Below, piece after piece: positions 9,258 through 17,637 of a stretch of 64,000 bases of DNA. Made by a program: the position numbers and the translations under genes. The notes below the pieces were generated by a model. The model worked only from the letters and a program-made list of their open reading frames with translations, was not told the DNA's origin and searched no databases. Every line of letters begins with the position of its first letter. Position 1 is the stretch's first letter. The stretch spans positions 20,094 through 84,093 of the forward strand of contig JBGTQJ010000039.1 of assembly GCA_041941305.1 (NCBI GenBank). Direction: 5' to 3'. Origin of the DNA: JANSWP01 sp041941305. Its GTDB lineage: Bacteria > Bacteroidota > Bacteroidia > Chitinophagales > Saprospiraceae.

Positions 9258-9722
9258 TCAATAATTCGCATTAAAGGATCCTTTAGTAATATTAAACACA
9301 GGTCCTGTCATCGAAATATCAGAGATTTCCCGAAACTCCCCACTAAAAGTTCCTGAAGCCTTAGAATTATTGATACTGCTTACCACAACTGTTGCATCTG
9401 CTCCATAAAGAGAAGTTCCATCTTCTAAGTTGATGAAGACAATTGTACTGGGATCATTAACTGTACTTTGATAAGTGCCAGTAGTTGTAATTGGAAAAAT
9501 TTGGATTTGCGCATCATCCACACCAATACTTCCAATATTTAAAGTATTGTCATTATAGATGCAGGCAATGACATTGGTGGAATAATCTGTTCCATCATAG
9601 GTATAAGCAATAACGCAAGCGCCATCTACGCCGCCACCAGGATTGTCATCGTCTTTGTTGCAAGCAGAAATCGTAAGTGATAAGGCGAAAAGAAAAATTG
9701 AAGATTTTATGAATGATTTCAT
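9258..9722 (-). CDS. Small secreted lipoprotein of unknown function
   Basis: The 154-residue product has a lipoprotein signal peptide with lipobox ISAC, then the acidic-glycine linker NKDDDNPGGG that is common in Bacteroidota lipoproteins. The mature part is beta-rich and Thr/Ile-rich (SIGVDDAQIQIFPITTTGTY and SGTFSGEFREIS). This resembles the DUF6252-like group of small Bacteroidota lipoproteins, but I am not certain of the assignment. The +2 Asn/Asp region is compatible with surface display. Its leader carries a 15-bp inverted repeat (9750-9805). Confidence 0.6.
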   Translation of the reverse strand: MKSFIKSSIFLFALSLTISACNKDDDNPGGGVDGACVIAYTYDGTDYSTNVIACIYNDNTLNIGSIGVDDAQIQIFPITTTGTYQSTVNDPSTIVFINLEDGTSLYGADATVVVSSINNSKASGTFSGEFREISDISMTGPVFNITKGSFNANY

Positions 9723-9749
9723 TTTTATTGTTTTATGATTTTTGATTAT

Positions 9750-9805
9750 TAGACTTTATTCCAAGATTAGTTTTTGCCAAACAAATTATTTTGGAATAAA
9801 GTCTA
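9750..9805. repeat. Perfect 15-bp inverted repeat; right arm part of a 25-nt dispersed repeat
   Basis: TAGACTTTATTCCAA (9750-9764) and TTGGAATAAAGTCTA (9791-9805) are exact reverse complements. The segment 9781-9805 recurs at 46194-46218 with one difference in 25. It lies upstream of the lipoprotein gene, so it could be an operator or a small mobile repeat. Confidence 0.6.
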
Positions 9806-9827
9806 TTAATTTGTCTAAAGTTATGGA

Positions 9828-9869
9828 GGTTGGAATCCTGTTTTTGTTTCAAAAAACAGGATTCCAACC
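9828..9869. terminator. Hairpin terminator after the outer-membrane barrel gene
   Basis: Exact 18-bp arms (9828-9845 and 9852-9869; GGTTGGAATCCTG...) enclose a 6-nt loop, with T and A runs at the loop side. It directly follows the stop codon of the minus-strand gene at 9879. Confidence 0.75.
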
Positions 9870-9878
9870 CTTGCTTAG

Positions 9879-10382
9879 TTATAAGCCAAACAAGATACCT
9901 GCATTCAATACCAGCTGATCGAAATTGCCAATGACGTATTTGAGTTCTGCAAATCCTTTTAGGTTTTCCTTAAAATTTAAATAGCTTCCACCTCCAACAT
10001 TCACCCCTAAATTGGTTCCTCCTCCTCCTCCAAAATCAAAACCCCCAAAGTTGACGTGATCTACTGACCAATTGGTGAAGTTTAATCCTGCCAAACCATA
10101 CAACGTGAATTTTTCACTCATGTTTTTTAGATAATGCGCGTCTGCATTTATGGTCCAGACTGTCCAGTCAAAATCTCCAAAATCACGAGGGATAAAGTAG
10201 GTAAATCCTCCTGAGCCTTCCCATTCATCATTGATAGAATAAGTAGCTTTGGCTGTGAAACCAATTCTCTCAATTTCTGAACCGAAGGCAATACCACCAC
10301 CAGCATTCCATTGTGCAAAAAGTGGCATCGAAAGCATGGCAAAACCAATTGCCAGCATATGGCATTTCATTAGATTTTTCAT
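9879..10382 (-). CDS. Outer-membrane beta-barrel protein
   Basis: The frame is open from 10529, but the ATG at 10382 starts a proper signal peptide (MKNLMKCHMLAIGFAMLSMP, cleavage after LFAQ), giving 167 residues. The mature part alternates short beta-strands ending in aromatic residues (GSGGFTYFIPRDFGDFDWTV and ADAHYLKNMSEKFTLYGLAG) with a glycine run. This is typical of small 8-strand OmpX/OmpW-like barrels. It is the gene downstream of the OmpA-family gene (80 bp gap) and is probably co-transcribed. No substrate can be proposed. Confidence 0.75.
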   Translation of the reverse strand: MKNLMKCHMLAIGFAMLSMPLFAQWNAGGGIAFGSEIERIGFTAKATYSINDEWEGSGGFTYFIPRDFGDFDWTVWTINADAHYLKNMSEKFTLYGLAGLNFTNWSVDHVNFGGFDFGGGGGTNLGVNVGGGSYLNFKENLKGFAELKYVIGNFDQLVLNAGILFGL

Positions 10383-10461
10383 AGTAAATAAGATTGTTTT
10401 GGTCGGCGTACCGTCAACGGTGAATAGTTGACAGTCTCCGTATTTTTGGTTGGAATAAGTT

Positions 10462-11676
10462 TTAATCAAGTAAAATAAATTCGACTCGTCTGTTTTTGGA
10501 CTTTCCCTCTCTGCTAGTGTTATTTTCAAGGGGGACAGATTCTCCCAAGCCTTTGGTCTTTAGTCGATTGGCATCAATACCTTGCTTGACCAATTCAGAT
10601 TTTACGGACATTGCCCTTTTTTCTGATAACTGTAGATTGTAATCTTCACTGCCATCGCTGTCGGTATGTCCTTCAATGCTTAGGTGGATGTCCGTATTTT
10701 GAGCGAGCATGTTGGCGATGTCCTGGATAATAGGAAGTGATTCAGCTTTTATGGTAGCTTCATTGTAGTCAAAATGAATGTCATTGGTGACTATTTTTCC
10801 ATCAGAAATCAGGCGATTGTACAGTGGAACTCCTCCCTCTGCAATCCTGATATTTTTTATCATGGCGTATCGGTTATTATTTCTACCATGACTCAGGGCA
10901 CCAAAAGTGACATTGGTAGGTTTTTCTTTGATATTTGGAATATTGACCAGTCGTTCTCCTTCAAAATATATCTTTAGTGCACGTTTGTTGAAAGACAATT
11001 CAACATGCCGCCATCCAATTTGGTTTTCGACATTGGTTCGCATGTTTCCTCCACGATAACCTACGCCTGTTCTGTTAATGCGGTAACTGCCAGCTCCATT
11101 ATTGAAATTCAAATAATAACCTTCATTGCCATAATTATGGAAATAGCAGTCAAATTCAATGGTAAATCGTTCGGGTAAATAATTTTCCTCATCCATCAAT
11201 GGAAAGATATCTGATTGACCGGCAGTGAAGCCAATCACATTGGTATCTTCAAATTGCATATTCTCTACATTGCCTCTTTTCAAATCCCACTTGGATGGAA
11301 ACTCTCCCATCAATTCTCTTTTGAGTTTGTCTTCAAAAATTACATCCTCGCCTGGGATGAAATCACTTTTCTTTCTTGTAATAGCTGACGCTGATGGATT
11401 TTTTGACTCATTGGTAGAAGGATTTTCAGCTCCTTCATTTTTGGTATTGCTTACCGTCGATTCTGTTTTAGAGGGGTTTGTTTCTTCTTTTGGTTCATCC
11501 TGCTTTTTTTTCTTTTTCTTTTTGTTGAATAAACTCTTTAAGCCCTGGTCTACTTTTTTAGCAACTTCTTTGGAAGTAGTGTTGGTAGCTTGTGACTTGG
11601 CTTTTTCTACAACTTGTGCATTTGGGATTTGGGCACAGAAAATAATAATGGTGAGCAAAAATGTGATTCTTTTCAT
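10462..11676 (-). CDS. OmpA-family protein with concanavalin-like central domain
   Basis: The 404-residue product has a signal peptide (residues 1-20, ending PNAQ) and a lysine-rich stretch of nine consecutive basic residues around 53-61. A linker rich in Ser/Asn/Glu follows. Residues about 115-275 look like a beta-sandwich, LamG-like (FTIEFDCYFHNYGNEGYYLN, GWRHVELSFNKRALKIYFEG). The C-terminus (about 290-404) is an OmpA peptidoglycan-binding domain, with the diagnostic IEGHTDSDGSEDYNLQLSEK and the final KSKNRRVEFIL. It should tether the outer membrane to peptidoglycan. Confidence 0.88.
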   Translation of the reverse strand: MKRITFLLTIIIFCAQIPNAQVVEKAKSQATNTTSKEVAKKVDQGLKSLFNKKKKKKKQDEPKEETNPSKTESTVSNTKNEGAENPSTNESKNPSASAITRKKSDFIPGEDVIFEDKLKRELMGEFPSKWDLKRGNVENMQFEDTNVIGFTAGQSDIFPLMDEENYLPERFTIEFDCYFHNYGNEGYYLNFNNGAGSYRINRTGVGYRGGNMRTNVENQIGWRHVELSFNKRALKIYFEGERLVNIPNIKEKPTNVTFGALSHGRNNNRYAMIKNIRIAEGGVPLYNRLISDGKIVTNDIHFDYNEATIKAESLPIIQDIANMLAQNTDIHLSIEGHTDSDGSEDYNLQLSEKRAMSVKSELVKQGIDANRLKTKGLGESVPLENNTSREGKSKNRRVEFILLD

Positions 11677-11760
11677 TATTGGAAATTTTGGTTGCTTGAT
11701 GAGTTCGTTTGCAAAATTATAGAGGAAGTAGTGGGTAGGAAATCGCCCAGATGGGGTAAT

Positions 11761-11824
11761 TGGGTTGCGGGTTGCGGGGTTCGGGGTGCGAGTTACGGGG
11801 TTCGGGGTTCGGGGTGCAGGTTGC
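11761..11824. repeat. Left G-rich arm enclosing the four-helix-bundle gene
   Basis: Tandem degenerate GGGTTGC/GGGGTTC/GGGGTGC units occupy this stretch. Its end GGGGTGCAGG (11811-11820) is the exact reverse complement of the start of the right arm (CCTGCACCCC, 12278-12287). The plus strand is strongly G-rich here, unlike the AT-rich neighbours. Confidence 0.85.
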
Positions 11825-11911
11825 CCTTAATTTTGTATTTAGGTTACCTTCTTGTAGTTTTTATACACTAATGATTTGTCAATATTTTACTTAAACGCAA
11901 AATGAAAAATT

Positions 11912-12277
11912 ATGGCGTATCAAGACTTAGAGGTTTATAATATTTCATTTGATTTATTTATTGAAACACATAAATTTTCTTTCAATCTTCCTAAATACGA
12001 AATGTTCGAATTGGGTAGTCAAATTAGAAGGTCCGCTGATTCTGTTAACTCAAATATCGTAGAAGGTTATGGAAGAAGAATGTATAAAAAAGATTATCTA
12101 AAGTTTTTGATTTACGCCCACTCAAGTAATGATGAAACCATTAATCACTTGAAGAAAATAGAAATTTTATATCCAAGCCTAATAGAAGAATCTACCAAAT
12201 TGATAAATGAATTTAATGTCCTAGGTAGAAAAATCAACCGTTATATTGAATACGTAAAAAACAACTGGAGAACTTAA
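11912..12277 (+). CDS. Four helix bundle protein (S23/23S rRNA IVP-like)
   Basis: The 121-residue product is all-alpha. It starts MAYQDLEVYNISFDLFIETH and contains ELGSQIRRSADSVNSNIVEGYGR, the signature of the S23/IVP/Avd-like four-helix-bundle family. Relatives are encoded inside intervening sequences of 23S rRNA (Leptospira, Coxiella) and as accessory proteins of diversity-generating retroelements. Here the gene stands alone in an intergenic gap, and its ends are flanked by complementary GC-rich arms (11761-11824 and 12278-12346). The right arm begins at the base after the stop codon. No reverse transcriptase or rRNA is nearby. The product probably binds nucleic acid; a role on the flanking repeats is my inference. 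Confidence 0.9.
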   Translation: MAYQDLEVYNISFDLFIETHKFSFNLPKYEMFELGSQIRRSADSVNSNIVEGYGRRMYKKDYLKFLIYAHSSNDETINHLKKIEILYPSLIEESTKLINEFNVLGRKINRYIEYVKNNWRT

Positions 12278-12346
12278 CCTGCACCCCGCCCCCCACACCC
12301 CGCACCCTGCACCCCGCACCCCGCACCCCGACACCCCGACACCCTG
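12278..12346. repeat. Right C-rich arm enclosing the four-helix-bundle gene
   Basis: Tandem CACCCCG/CACCCTG units begin directly after the stop codon of the four-helix-bundle gene. They are complementary in composition and order to the left arm, with ten exact bases at the inner end. The two arms could pair across the gene in RNA or in single-stranded DNA. Confidence 0.85.
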
Positions 12347-12374
12347 TACATCGCAGAATTGCAGCATTACAGCA

Positions 12375-13004
12375 TTATATCAACCGATCCTCAATCGCCT
12401 TCTTAACTGCTTCCGCTCTTGAATTGACATGCAGTTTTTGGTAGATATTCTTGATATGTGTTTTAACGGTATGTGGACTGAGATAGATTTGATCTGCAAT
12501 GGAGCGATAATTCATACCATCACTCAATAATTTTAAGATTTCAGTTTCTCTGTCAGATAGAGGGGAGGGCTTGAATTTGTGGAAAGACTGAATTACTTTT
12601 CGAGCAATGTTGGCACTCATTGGAGCACCTCCAGAGTAAACTTCTTTGATGGATTTCAATAGATCGCTTGGAGGAGTATCCTTCATCAGGTAGCCGGATG
12701 CGCCTGCACAAATGGATTTAAAAACAGACTCATCATCCTGCCGAACGGTGAGCATTAAAAAATCTGTATTGGAAAGCTGTGGTTTCAATTTTCGAACAGC
12801 ATCAATGCCGGTGATACCAGGCAATTCAATATCCATCAGTACCACATTGACATAAAGATTGGGCAATTCCACAACTGCAGATTCTGCATCTACAAAGGTG
12901 TGTTTGCAATAAAATCCGGGTGTGCCACCGATAATTAGGGCAAGTGTTTGACGGATTTCGTCGTCGTCTTCGACTATGGCTACATGTATGATATTGTTTT
13001 GCAA
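12375..13004 (-). CDS. NarL/LuxR-type response regulator
   Basis: The 209-residue product has an N-terminal receiver domain (residues 8-125). Its acidic pocket lies in IVEDDDEI, the phospho-acceptor Asp in VVLMDIELPG, and a Thr and Lys in MLTVRQ and LMKDT. The C-terminal LuxR helix-turn-helix domain (about 145-205) carries LSDRETEILKLLSDG and SPHTVKTHIKNIYQKL. It lies 57 bp downstream of the propeller sensor kinase on the same strand and is its obvious partner. DNA targets are unknown. Confidence 0.92.
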   Translation of the reverse strand: MQNNIIHVAIVEDDDEIRQTLALIIGGTPGFYCKHTFVDAESAVVELPNLYVNVVLMDIELPGITGIDAVRKLKPQLSNTDFLMLTVRQDDESVFKSICAGASGYLMKDTPPSDLLKSIKEVYSGGAPMSANIARKVIQSFHKFKPSPLSDRETEILKLLSDGMNYRSIADQIYLSPHTVKTHIKNIYQKLHVNSRAEAVKKAIEDRLI

Positions 13005-13061
13005 AATGCTTGGTAGTTTTTTTCTTTTATCGCAAGGTACTTGAATTCACATGTTAGAGCC

Positions 13062-16000
13062 TTACCCCATGTGGGGTATTTTATCTTTTTTTAGAAGAAT
13101 ACTTATCTCGGTTCCTGACCCGTTTTTGCTCAATATTTTGAATTGCCCATCAATTTTCTCTGCCCTATTTTCCATATTCTTCAATCCATAACCCTTTGAA
13201 ACGCCTTCTATTTCAAATCCTTTACCATTATCTTTAAAGACAATCTGAATCGTTTCATTTTCAATCAATACTTCTAAATCTGCATTTTGCGCTTCGGAAT
13301 ATTTTAAGCAATTGTTCATCGCCTCCTTAAAAATCAATAGTAAATGTTTTCGGGAATCGGGTTCTAATTTTAATTCATTCAAGCCATTAGAAATGCCCCT
13401 TGTCTTGAAATGAATACCTGAATAATCGAACAATTGATCACCAAACTCCTGGAGCCGGATGAGGGTTTGATATAGGCTATCTTTTTTTGGATCAAGTGTC
13501 CATATAAGATCCCGAATTCCACCTGACAGTTCTGAGGCATTGTGTTTGATTTTGGAGAGGTATTGACGAATTGGAGTGCCATTATCAATTTGGCGCTCGG
13601 CGAGTTCCAGAAATAAAGAGATTTTTGTCAGGCGATGCCCCAGTTCGTCGTGAAAGTCCGCTGCATTCCTTTTTCGGAGTAGTTCCCGTTCATCAAACCT
13701 TGCCCGCTCAATGGCAACCCGCTTCTCCAGCTCATTTACTTTCTGTTGTATGCGATATTTGAATAAAAAGTAAATCAGGCTAACGAGAACCAGGGTATAC
13801 AGGCAATAAGCCCACCAGGTTTTCCAGGGAGGAGGTAGCACAGTTATGTCTAGTGTAGTTGGCACCTCATTCCATATTTCATCATTATTCGAACCTTTTA
13901 CTTTAAACACAAAATCGCCTGGTGGAAGATTGGTATAAGTTACTGAGTTTTGATTGCCAATCTCTATCCAATCAGGGTCAAAACCTTCCAATTGGTAGGC
14001 ATATTGATTTTTATTTGGTCTTGTAAAGTCAAGAGCTGAAAATTCGATGGTAATGACATTCTGGCGATGATTAAACACCAGCTCTTCAGTGTGGCTAATA
14101 GATTTTTTGAGAATTGCATGCTTGTCACTCGAAGGCTTTACTGTTTTATTCAGAACCATTAATTTAGTGAAGATAACTTTTGGAATCTTTTGATTTTCAG
14201 ATAATGAGGAAGGGTGAAAGTGGTTTAGACCGACTGCGGAACCAAAATACATCCGTCCATCTTTGTCTTTGAATGAAGATCGAAAAATAATACCTGAACC
14301 AGTTAAACCATCTTCAGGAGTATAATTTCTTAAAACTGCATTATCCCCACGAATCGCAGCATTTGGATCAAACTTTGAAATGCCCGCATTCGTTCCTATC
14401 CACAAGAAACCGTTTTCGTCTTCTTCTATTGCCTGAATCACGTCATTGGGAAGCCCTTGCTTAATACCGAAAGATTGAAAAGTAGCTTTGTCATCCCGGG
14501 CATTTTGAATCACCAGGTTCAAACCACTTCTGGTACCGATCCACAGCCTTTCCTGGCTATCTTTGAATAAAGTAATAATTGAATTGTCGCTCAAACTGGT
14601 TGTATCTCCAATAACATTTTTATAGTTGTCAAAAACTTCTCGCAATCCGAGTTGCTTATGAATACTCAAACCATCAAACGTGCCGATCCAGAATTGTCCA
14701 AATTTATCTCGAGCGACTTCATAAGTAGTGGCGTTGACCAAAGCATCTTGTCGCTCATTGTCCATATCGTAATTCTGGAAGGTGGTTTTTTCAGGGGCTG
14801 TTTTGTCGAAGGTCATTTTGGAAAGTTGCCCATAAGTTGGGACCCAATATTTTCCCTCTCCGATTTCCTCCACATCGTATATGAATCCATGGGGTAAGCC
14901 ATCCTTTCTGGTAAAATAGTGAAAGACGGGTTGCTGGTGAAAAGTATTCAGGTCAATAAAGTTCAGTCCATTGTAGGTGGCAACCCAAAGGGTTCGATTG
15001 CTATCTTCAAATAATCCGAATATGTTGTCATGCGAGATGCTTTGGAGATTATTTGCTTCATTTTTGAAAATTTGAAATTCAAAAAGCTGTCGATCAAAGC
15101 TTTCTCTGGATAAAAAATTCAATCCATTTCTGGTTCCAATCCAGAGATTGCCGTCTGAATCTTCTAAAACGGATTTGACAATGTTTTCACTCAAGCTTTC
15201 TGGATGACTTGGGATATGGGTAATTGTCTGAAACTTTTTTGCGGAGGGAGCCATCCGATTCAATCCTGCCGAAGTTCCTACCCATAAAACGCCTGCCTTA
15301 TCTCTGTAAACCCGCTCTACGAGGTCTGCACTGATACTCGTCTCATTATTTGGATCGTGTTGATGGCGGATGATTTTCATTTCCTCGGCTTCATTTGTTG
15401 GCAATAAAATTTCATTTAACCCCCCTCTCCAGGTAGCTGCCCACAAACAATTTTCTTCCAGATACAAAGACTCAATAAAATTATGACTCAAGCTATTGGG
15501 CTTATCTGGTTGATGCCCAAATCGCTCAAAAAATAAATCTCCTTCCTCTTTATGGACTCTGTAAATCCCATCATTTGTTCCCAGCCAGAGATTTCCATTG
15601 GGTTGTTGAACAAACTCCCAAACACGCCCGGTTTTTAATCCATTTGGATTCTCTGGTTCTGGATAATGTTGCTCAAATTTGAAAGAACCATCATTAGGGT
15701 AATAGGTGACGCCATTTCCAGTTCCAAACCAAAGTCCTCCATCTTTGTCTTCAAAAATTTCCCAAATGAGTTGATGGGTTAATGAGTTTTGATTTTCTGC
15801 CTGAGGTAAAAACTGCAGGGGAGATTCATTTTCATCGTCCAACAGGAACAAACCATTGTATGTGCCGTACCAAATTTTTTCATTCTTATCTTCTAAAATG
15901 GTGTGGACATAATTTTCTGCCTCAAATTGTTCTCCCTCTTGAAACAGGTATCGTTTAAACACCTCTTTTTCAGGGAGATAGCAATTCAATCCTCGTCTGG

Positions 16001-16424
16001 TTCCTATCCATATTCTTCCTTGCTGATCTTCAGTAATGCTGCGAATGACATTATTACTCAAACTTGTGGAGTCATTTGAATCATAACGGTATTCAATACT
16101 CTTTCTCCCATCGTAACGAAAAAGTCCATCGGTGGTACCTATCCAAAGAAAACCTTGAGAATCGTGTAAAATGGATAAAATGTGTTTTTCTGGAAAGCCG
16201 TTTTCTTTAGTAAGGCGCTCGAATTGGGTATTTTGAGATTTGAGAAAGGGACTTAGCAAAAGTAAAAACAACGGAATTAGGACAACATGAACTTTACAAA
16301 AAGCACAATTTTTTTTCCTCCCCTTTAATGCCTCTCCAAAGGGGAAAAAACCACACACTAATTGCTCCCTGTGTAGGGAGGATGAGGGGGAAGACCTAGT
16401 GTTTCGCGTAGTTCTCAATTTCAA
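13062..16424 (-). CDS. Two-component propeller sensor histidine kinase
   Basis: The 1120-residue frame contains many Reg_prop beta-propeller repeats (pattern GLWFGTGNGV, LWIGTRNGLN) over residues about 70-760, then a Y_Y_Y domain (YQLEGFDPDWIEIG). A membrane segment follows (WAYCLYTLVLVSLIYFLF), then a HisKA_3 domain with the phospho-acceptor His in DFHDELGHRLTK and an HATPase with N-box EAMNNCLKYS and G-box DNGKGFEI. The propeller should sense a ligand in the periplasm, as in Bacteroidota glycan sensors. The start is doubtful: the first ~45 residues translate a repeat element (16317-16400). The true signal peptide seems to be the stretch HVVLIPLFLLLLSPFLKS, which has no in-frame ATG close before it. 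Confidence 0.9.
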   Translation of the reverse strand: MKLRTTRNTRSSPSSSLHREQLVCGFFPFGEALKGRKKNCAFCKVHVVLIPLFLLLLSPFLKSQNTQFERLTKENGFPEKHILSILHDSQGFLWIGTTDGLFRYDGRKSIEYRYDSNDSTSLSNNVIRSITEDQQGRIWIGTRRGLNCYLPEKEVFKRYLFQEGEQFEAENYVHTILEDKNEKIWYGTYNGLFLLDDENESPLQFLPQAENQNSLTHQLIWEIFEDKDGGLWFGTGNGVTYYPNDGSFKFEQHYPEPENPNGLKTGRVWEFVQQPNGNLWLGTNDGIYRVHKEEGDLFFERFGHQPDKPNSLSHNFIESLYLEENCLWAATWRGGLNEILLPTNEAEEMKIIRHQHDPNNETSISADLVERVYRDKAGVLWVGTSAGLNRMAPSAKKFQTITHIPSHPESLSENIVKSVLEDSDGNLWIGTRNGLNFLSRESFDRQLFEFQIFKNEANNLQSISHDNIFGLFEDSNRTLWVATYNGLNFIDLNTFHQQPVFHYFTRKDGLPHGFIYDVEEIGEGKYWVPTYGQLSKMTFDKTAPEKTTFQNYDMDNERQDALVNATTYEVARDKFGQFWIGTFDGLSIHKQLGLREVFDNYKNVIGDTTSLSDNSIITLFKDSQERLWIGTRSGLNLVIQNARDDKATFQSFGIKQGLPNDVIQAIEEDENGFLWIGTNAGISKFDPNAAIRGDNAVLRNYTPEDGLTGSGIIFRSSFKDKDGRMYFGSAVGLNHFHPSSLSENQKIPKVIFTKLMVLNKTVKPSSDKHAILKKSISHTEELVFNHRQNVITIEFSALDFTRPNKNQYAYQLEGFDPDWIEIGNQNSVTYTNLPPGDFVFKVKGSNNDEIWNEVPTTLDITVLPPPWKTWWAYCLYTLVLVSLIYFLFKYRIQQKVNELEKRVAIERARFDERELLRKRNAADFHDELGHRLTKISLFLELAERQIDNGTPIRQYLSKIKHNASELSGGIRDLIWTLDPKKDSLYQTLIRLQEFGDQLFDYSGIHFKTRGISNGLNELKLEPDSRKHLLLIFKEAMNNCLKYSEAQNADLEVLIENETIQIVFKDNGKGFEIEGVSKGYGLKNMENRAEKIDGQFKILSKNGSGTEISILLKKDKIPHMG
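16317..16400. repeat. Double-hairpin repeat inside the 5' end of the sensor kinase frame
   Basis: CCCCTTT/AAAGGGG (16320-16326 and 16338-16344) and CTCCCT/AGGGAG (16365-16370 and 16375-16380) form two stem-loops in a GC-skewed stretch. It resembles CCCCTTTGGAG-type dispersed repeats of Bacteroidota. It appears to have inserted at or before the kinase start. Confidence 0.55.
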
Positions 16425-16474
16425 AAAAATTGGATTTGCCTATAAAGTTGAGGGAATTGAGAAAGATTTGCAAA

Positions 16475-17584
16475 TTAATTAAAATCAAAGGCTTGTACCA
16501 TTTTCCTGAATATCTCCGTATTCTCATAAATTCCTCCAAAAATTTCGGAACCTGGACCATAGGCAAAGACGGGAATCAATGAGGCGGTGTGGTAATCACT
16601 CGTAAATTTTCCGGCAATGGAACCAATTTTGGAAGGTTGGTTGATGGAAAAACCACCTGTTTCGTGGTCTGCAGTTACAATGACCAGTGTCTCTCCATCT
16701 CGCATGGCGAATTCCAATACCTTTCCGATGGCATTGTCAAAGTCAATCATTTCCTTGATAATGTAATCCGTTTCATTGCTATGCCCTCCCCAATCTATTT
16801 GAGAACCTTCAATCATCAAAAAGAAACCCTTTTCAGAATGTTGACTAAGGAAATCAACTGCTGCCCTGCTTACTTTAGGCAGATATTCCCTTCCCTGGGA
16901 AACCCTGACTGGGCTATCGTTTGCTGCAAACCAGGCAAAATTTTTCTTTGTATCTATTTCCACCTCATCAAATTCTTTTTCAAAAAAGCTGGAAACAGCA
17001 TACCCCTTAGCTCTCAATTTTTCCGAAAGGTTGTTCTCGTCTTTCCTGAATTCAAAATATTTTTTCCCTCCTCCTACAAAGAAGTCAATTTCTGTTTTCA
17101 AAAAGTCTTCCGCAATTTCATCGTGCATCTCACGATCTTTTTGGTGAGCGATAAAGGAGGCAGGGGTGGCGTGGGTAATAGTAGAAGTAGCTACCAGACC
17201 AGTTGCCAGGCCATTGTCCTCTGCAATTTCCAAAATGGTAGTGACTGGAATGGTATCAGGGGTAACTGCTATGGCCCCATTATAAGTCTTTACTCCACAA
17301 GCAAAAGCCGTAGCTCCTGCTGCCGAATCTGTCACCAAATCATCGCTGGAATAAGACTTGTGCAGCCCATTCACCGGAAATTTTTCGAGATGCAACTTAT
17401 TGTCGTTCATATACATGCCCGCAGTAATTTGGGTTAAGCCCATGCCATCCCCGATCATCAAGATGATGTTTTTGGGGTGTTTTTCAATTTTGGGAACTGG
17501 CAATCTGAGTGATTGGAGGGTATCAGAGGGTTTTGGTGGACAACCCAATGAAAAGATAATGGCGAGAAAAAGTAGTTTTTTCAT
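16475..17584 (-). CDS. phoA: Alkaline phosphatase (PhoA family), lipoprotein
   Basis: I place the start at the ATG at 17584. It gives a lipoprotein signal MKKLLFLAIIFSLGC and 369 residues; the 13 codons upstream look spurious. Metal and catalytic motifs of the family are present: ILMIGDGMG (first Asp), VTDSAAGATAFACG (nucleophilic Ser after Asp), EGSQIDWGGHSNE and VTADHETGG (zinc ligands). The enzyme hydrolyses phosphate monoesters in the periplasm or at the cell surface. No Pho regulon neighbours are visible. It is 50 bp upstream of the sensor kinase frame and may share its transcript. Confidence 0.9.
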   Translation of the reverse strand: MKKLLFLAIIFSLGCPPKPSDTLQSLRLPVPKIEKHPKNIILMIGDGMGLTQITAGMYMNDNKLHLEKFPVNGLHKSYSSDDLVTDSAAGATAFACGVKTYNGAIAVTPDTIPVTTILEIAEDNGLATGLVATSTITHATPASFIAHQKDREMHDEIAEDFLKTEIDFFVGGGKKYFEFRKDENNLSEKLRAKGYAVSSFFEKEFDEVEIDTKKNFAWFAANDSPVRVSQGREYLPKVSRAAVDFLSQHSEKGFFLMIEGSQIDWGGHSNETDYIIKEMIDFDNAIGKVLEFAMRDGETLVIVTADHETGGFSINQPSKIGSIAGKFTSDYHTASLIPVFAYGPGSEIFGGIYENTEIFRKMVQAFDFN

Positions 17585-17637
17585 TAATAAAGATTGTAAT
17601 AAAAAAAACGCTGCTGTAAACAACAGAATTGATCCAC

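Noticed and set aside
16589..17437. Long plus-strand frame of 282 codons
   Set aside because: It is the antisense shadow of the alkaline phosphatase gene and has no family motif.
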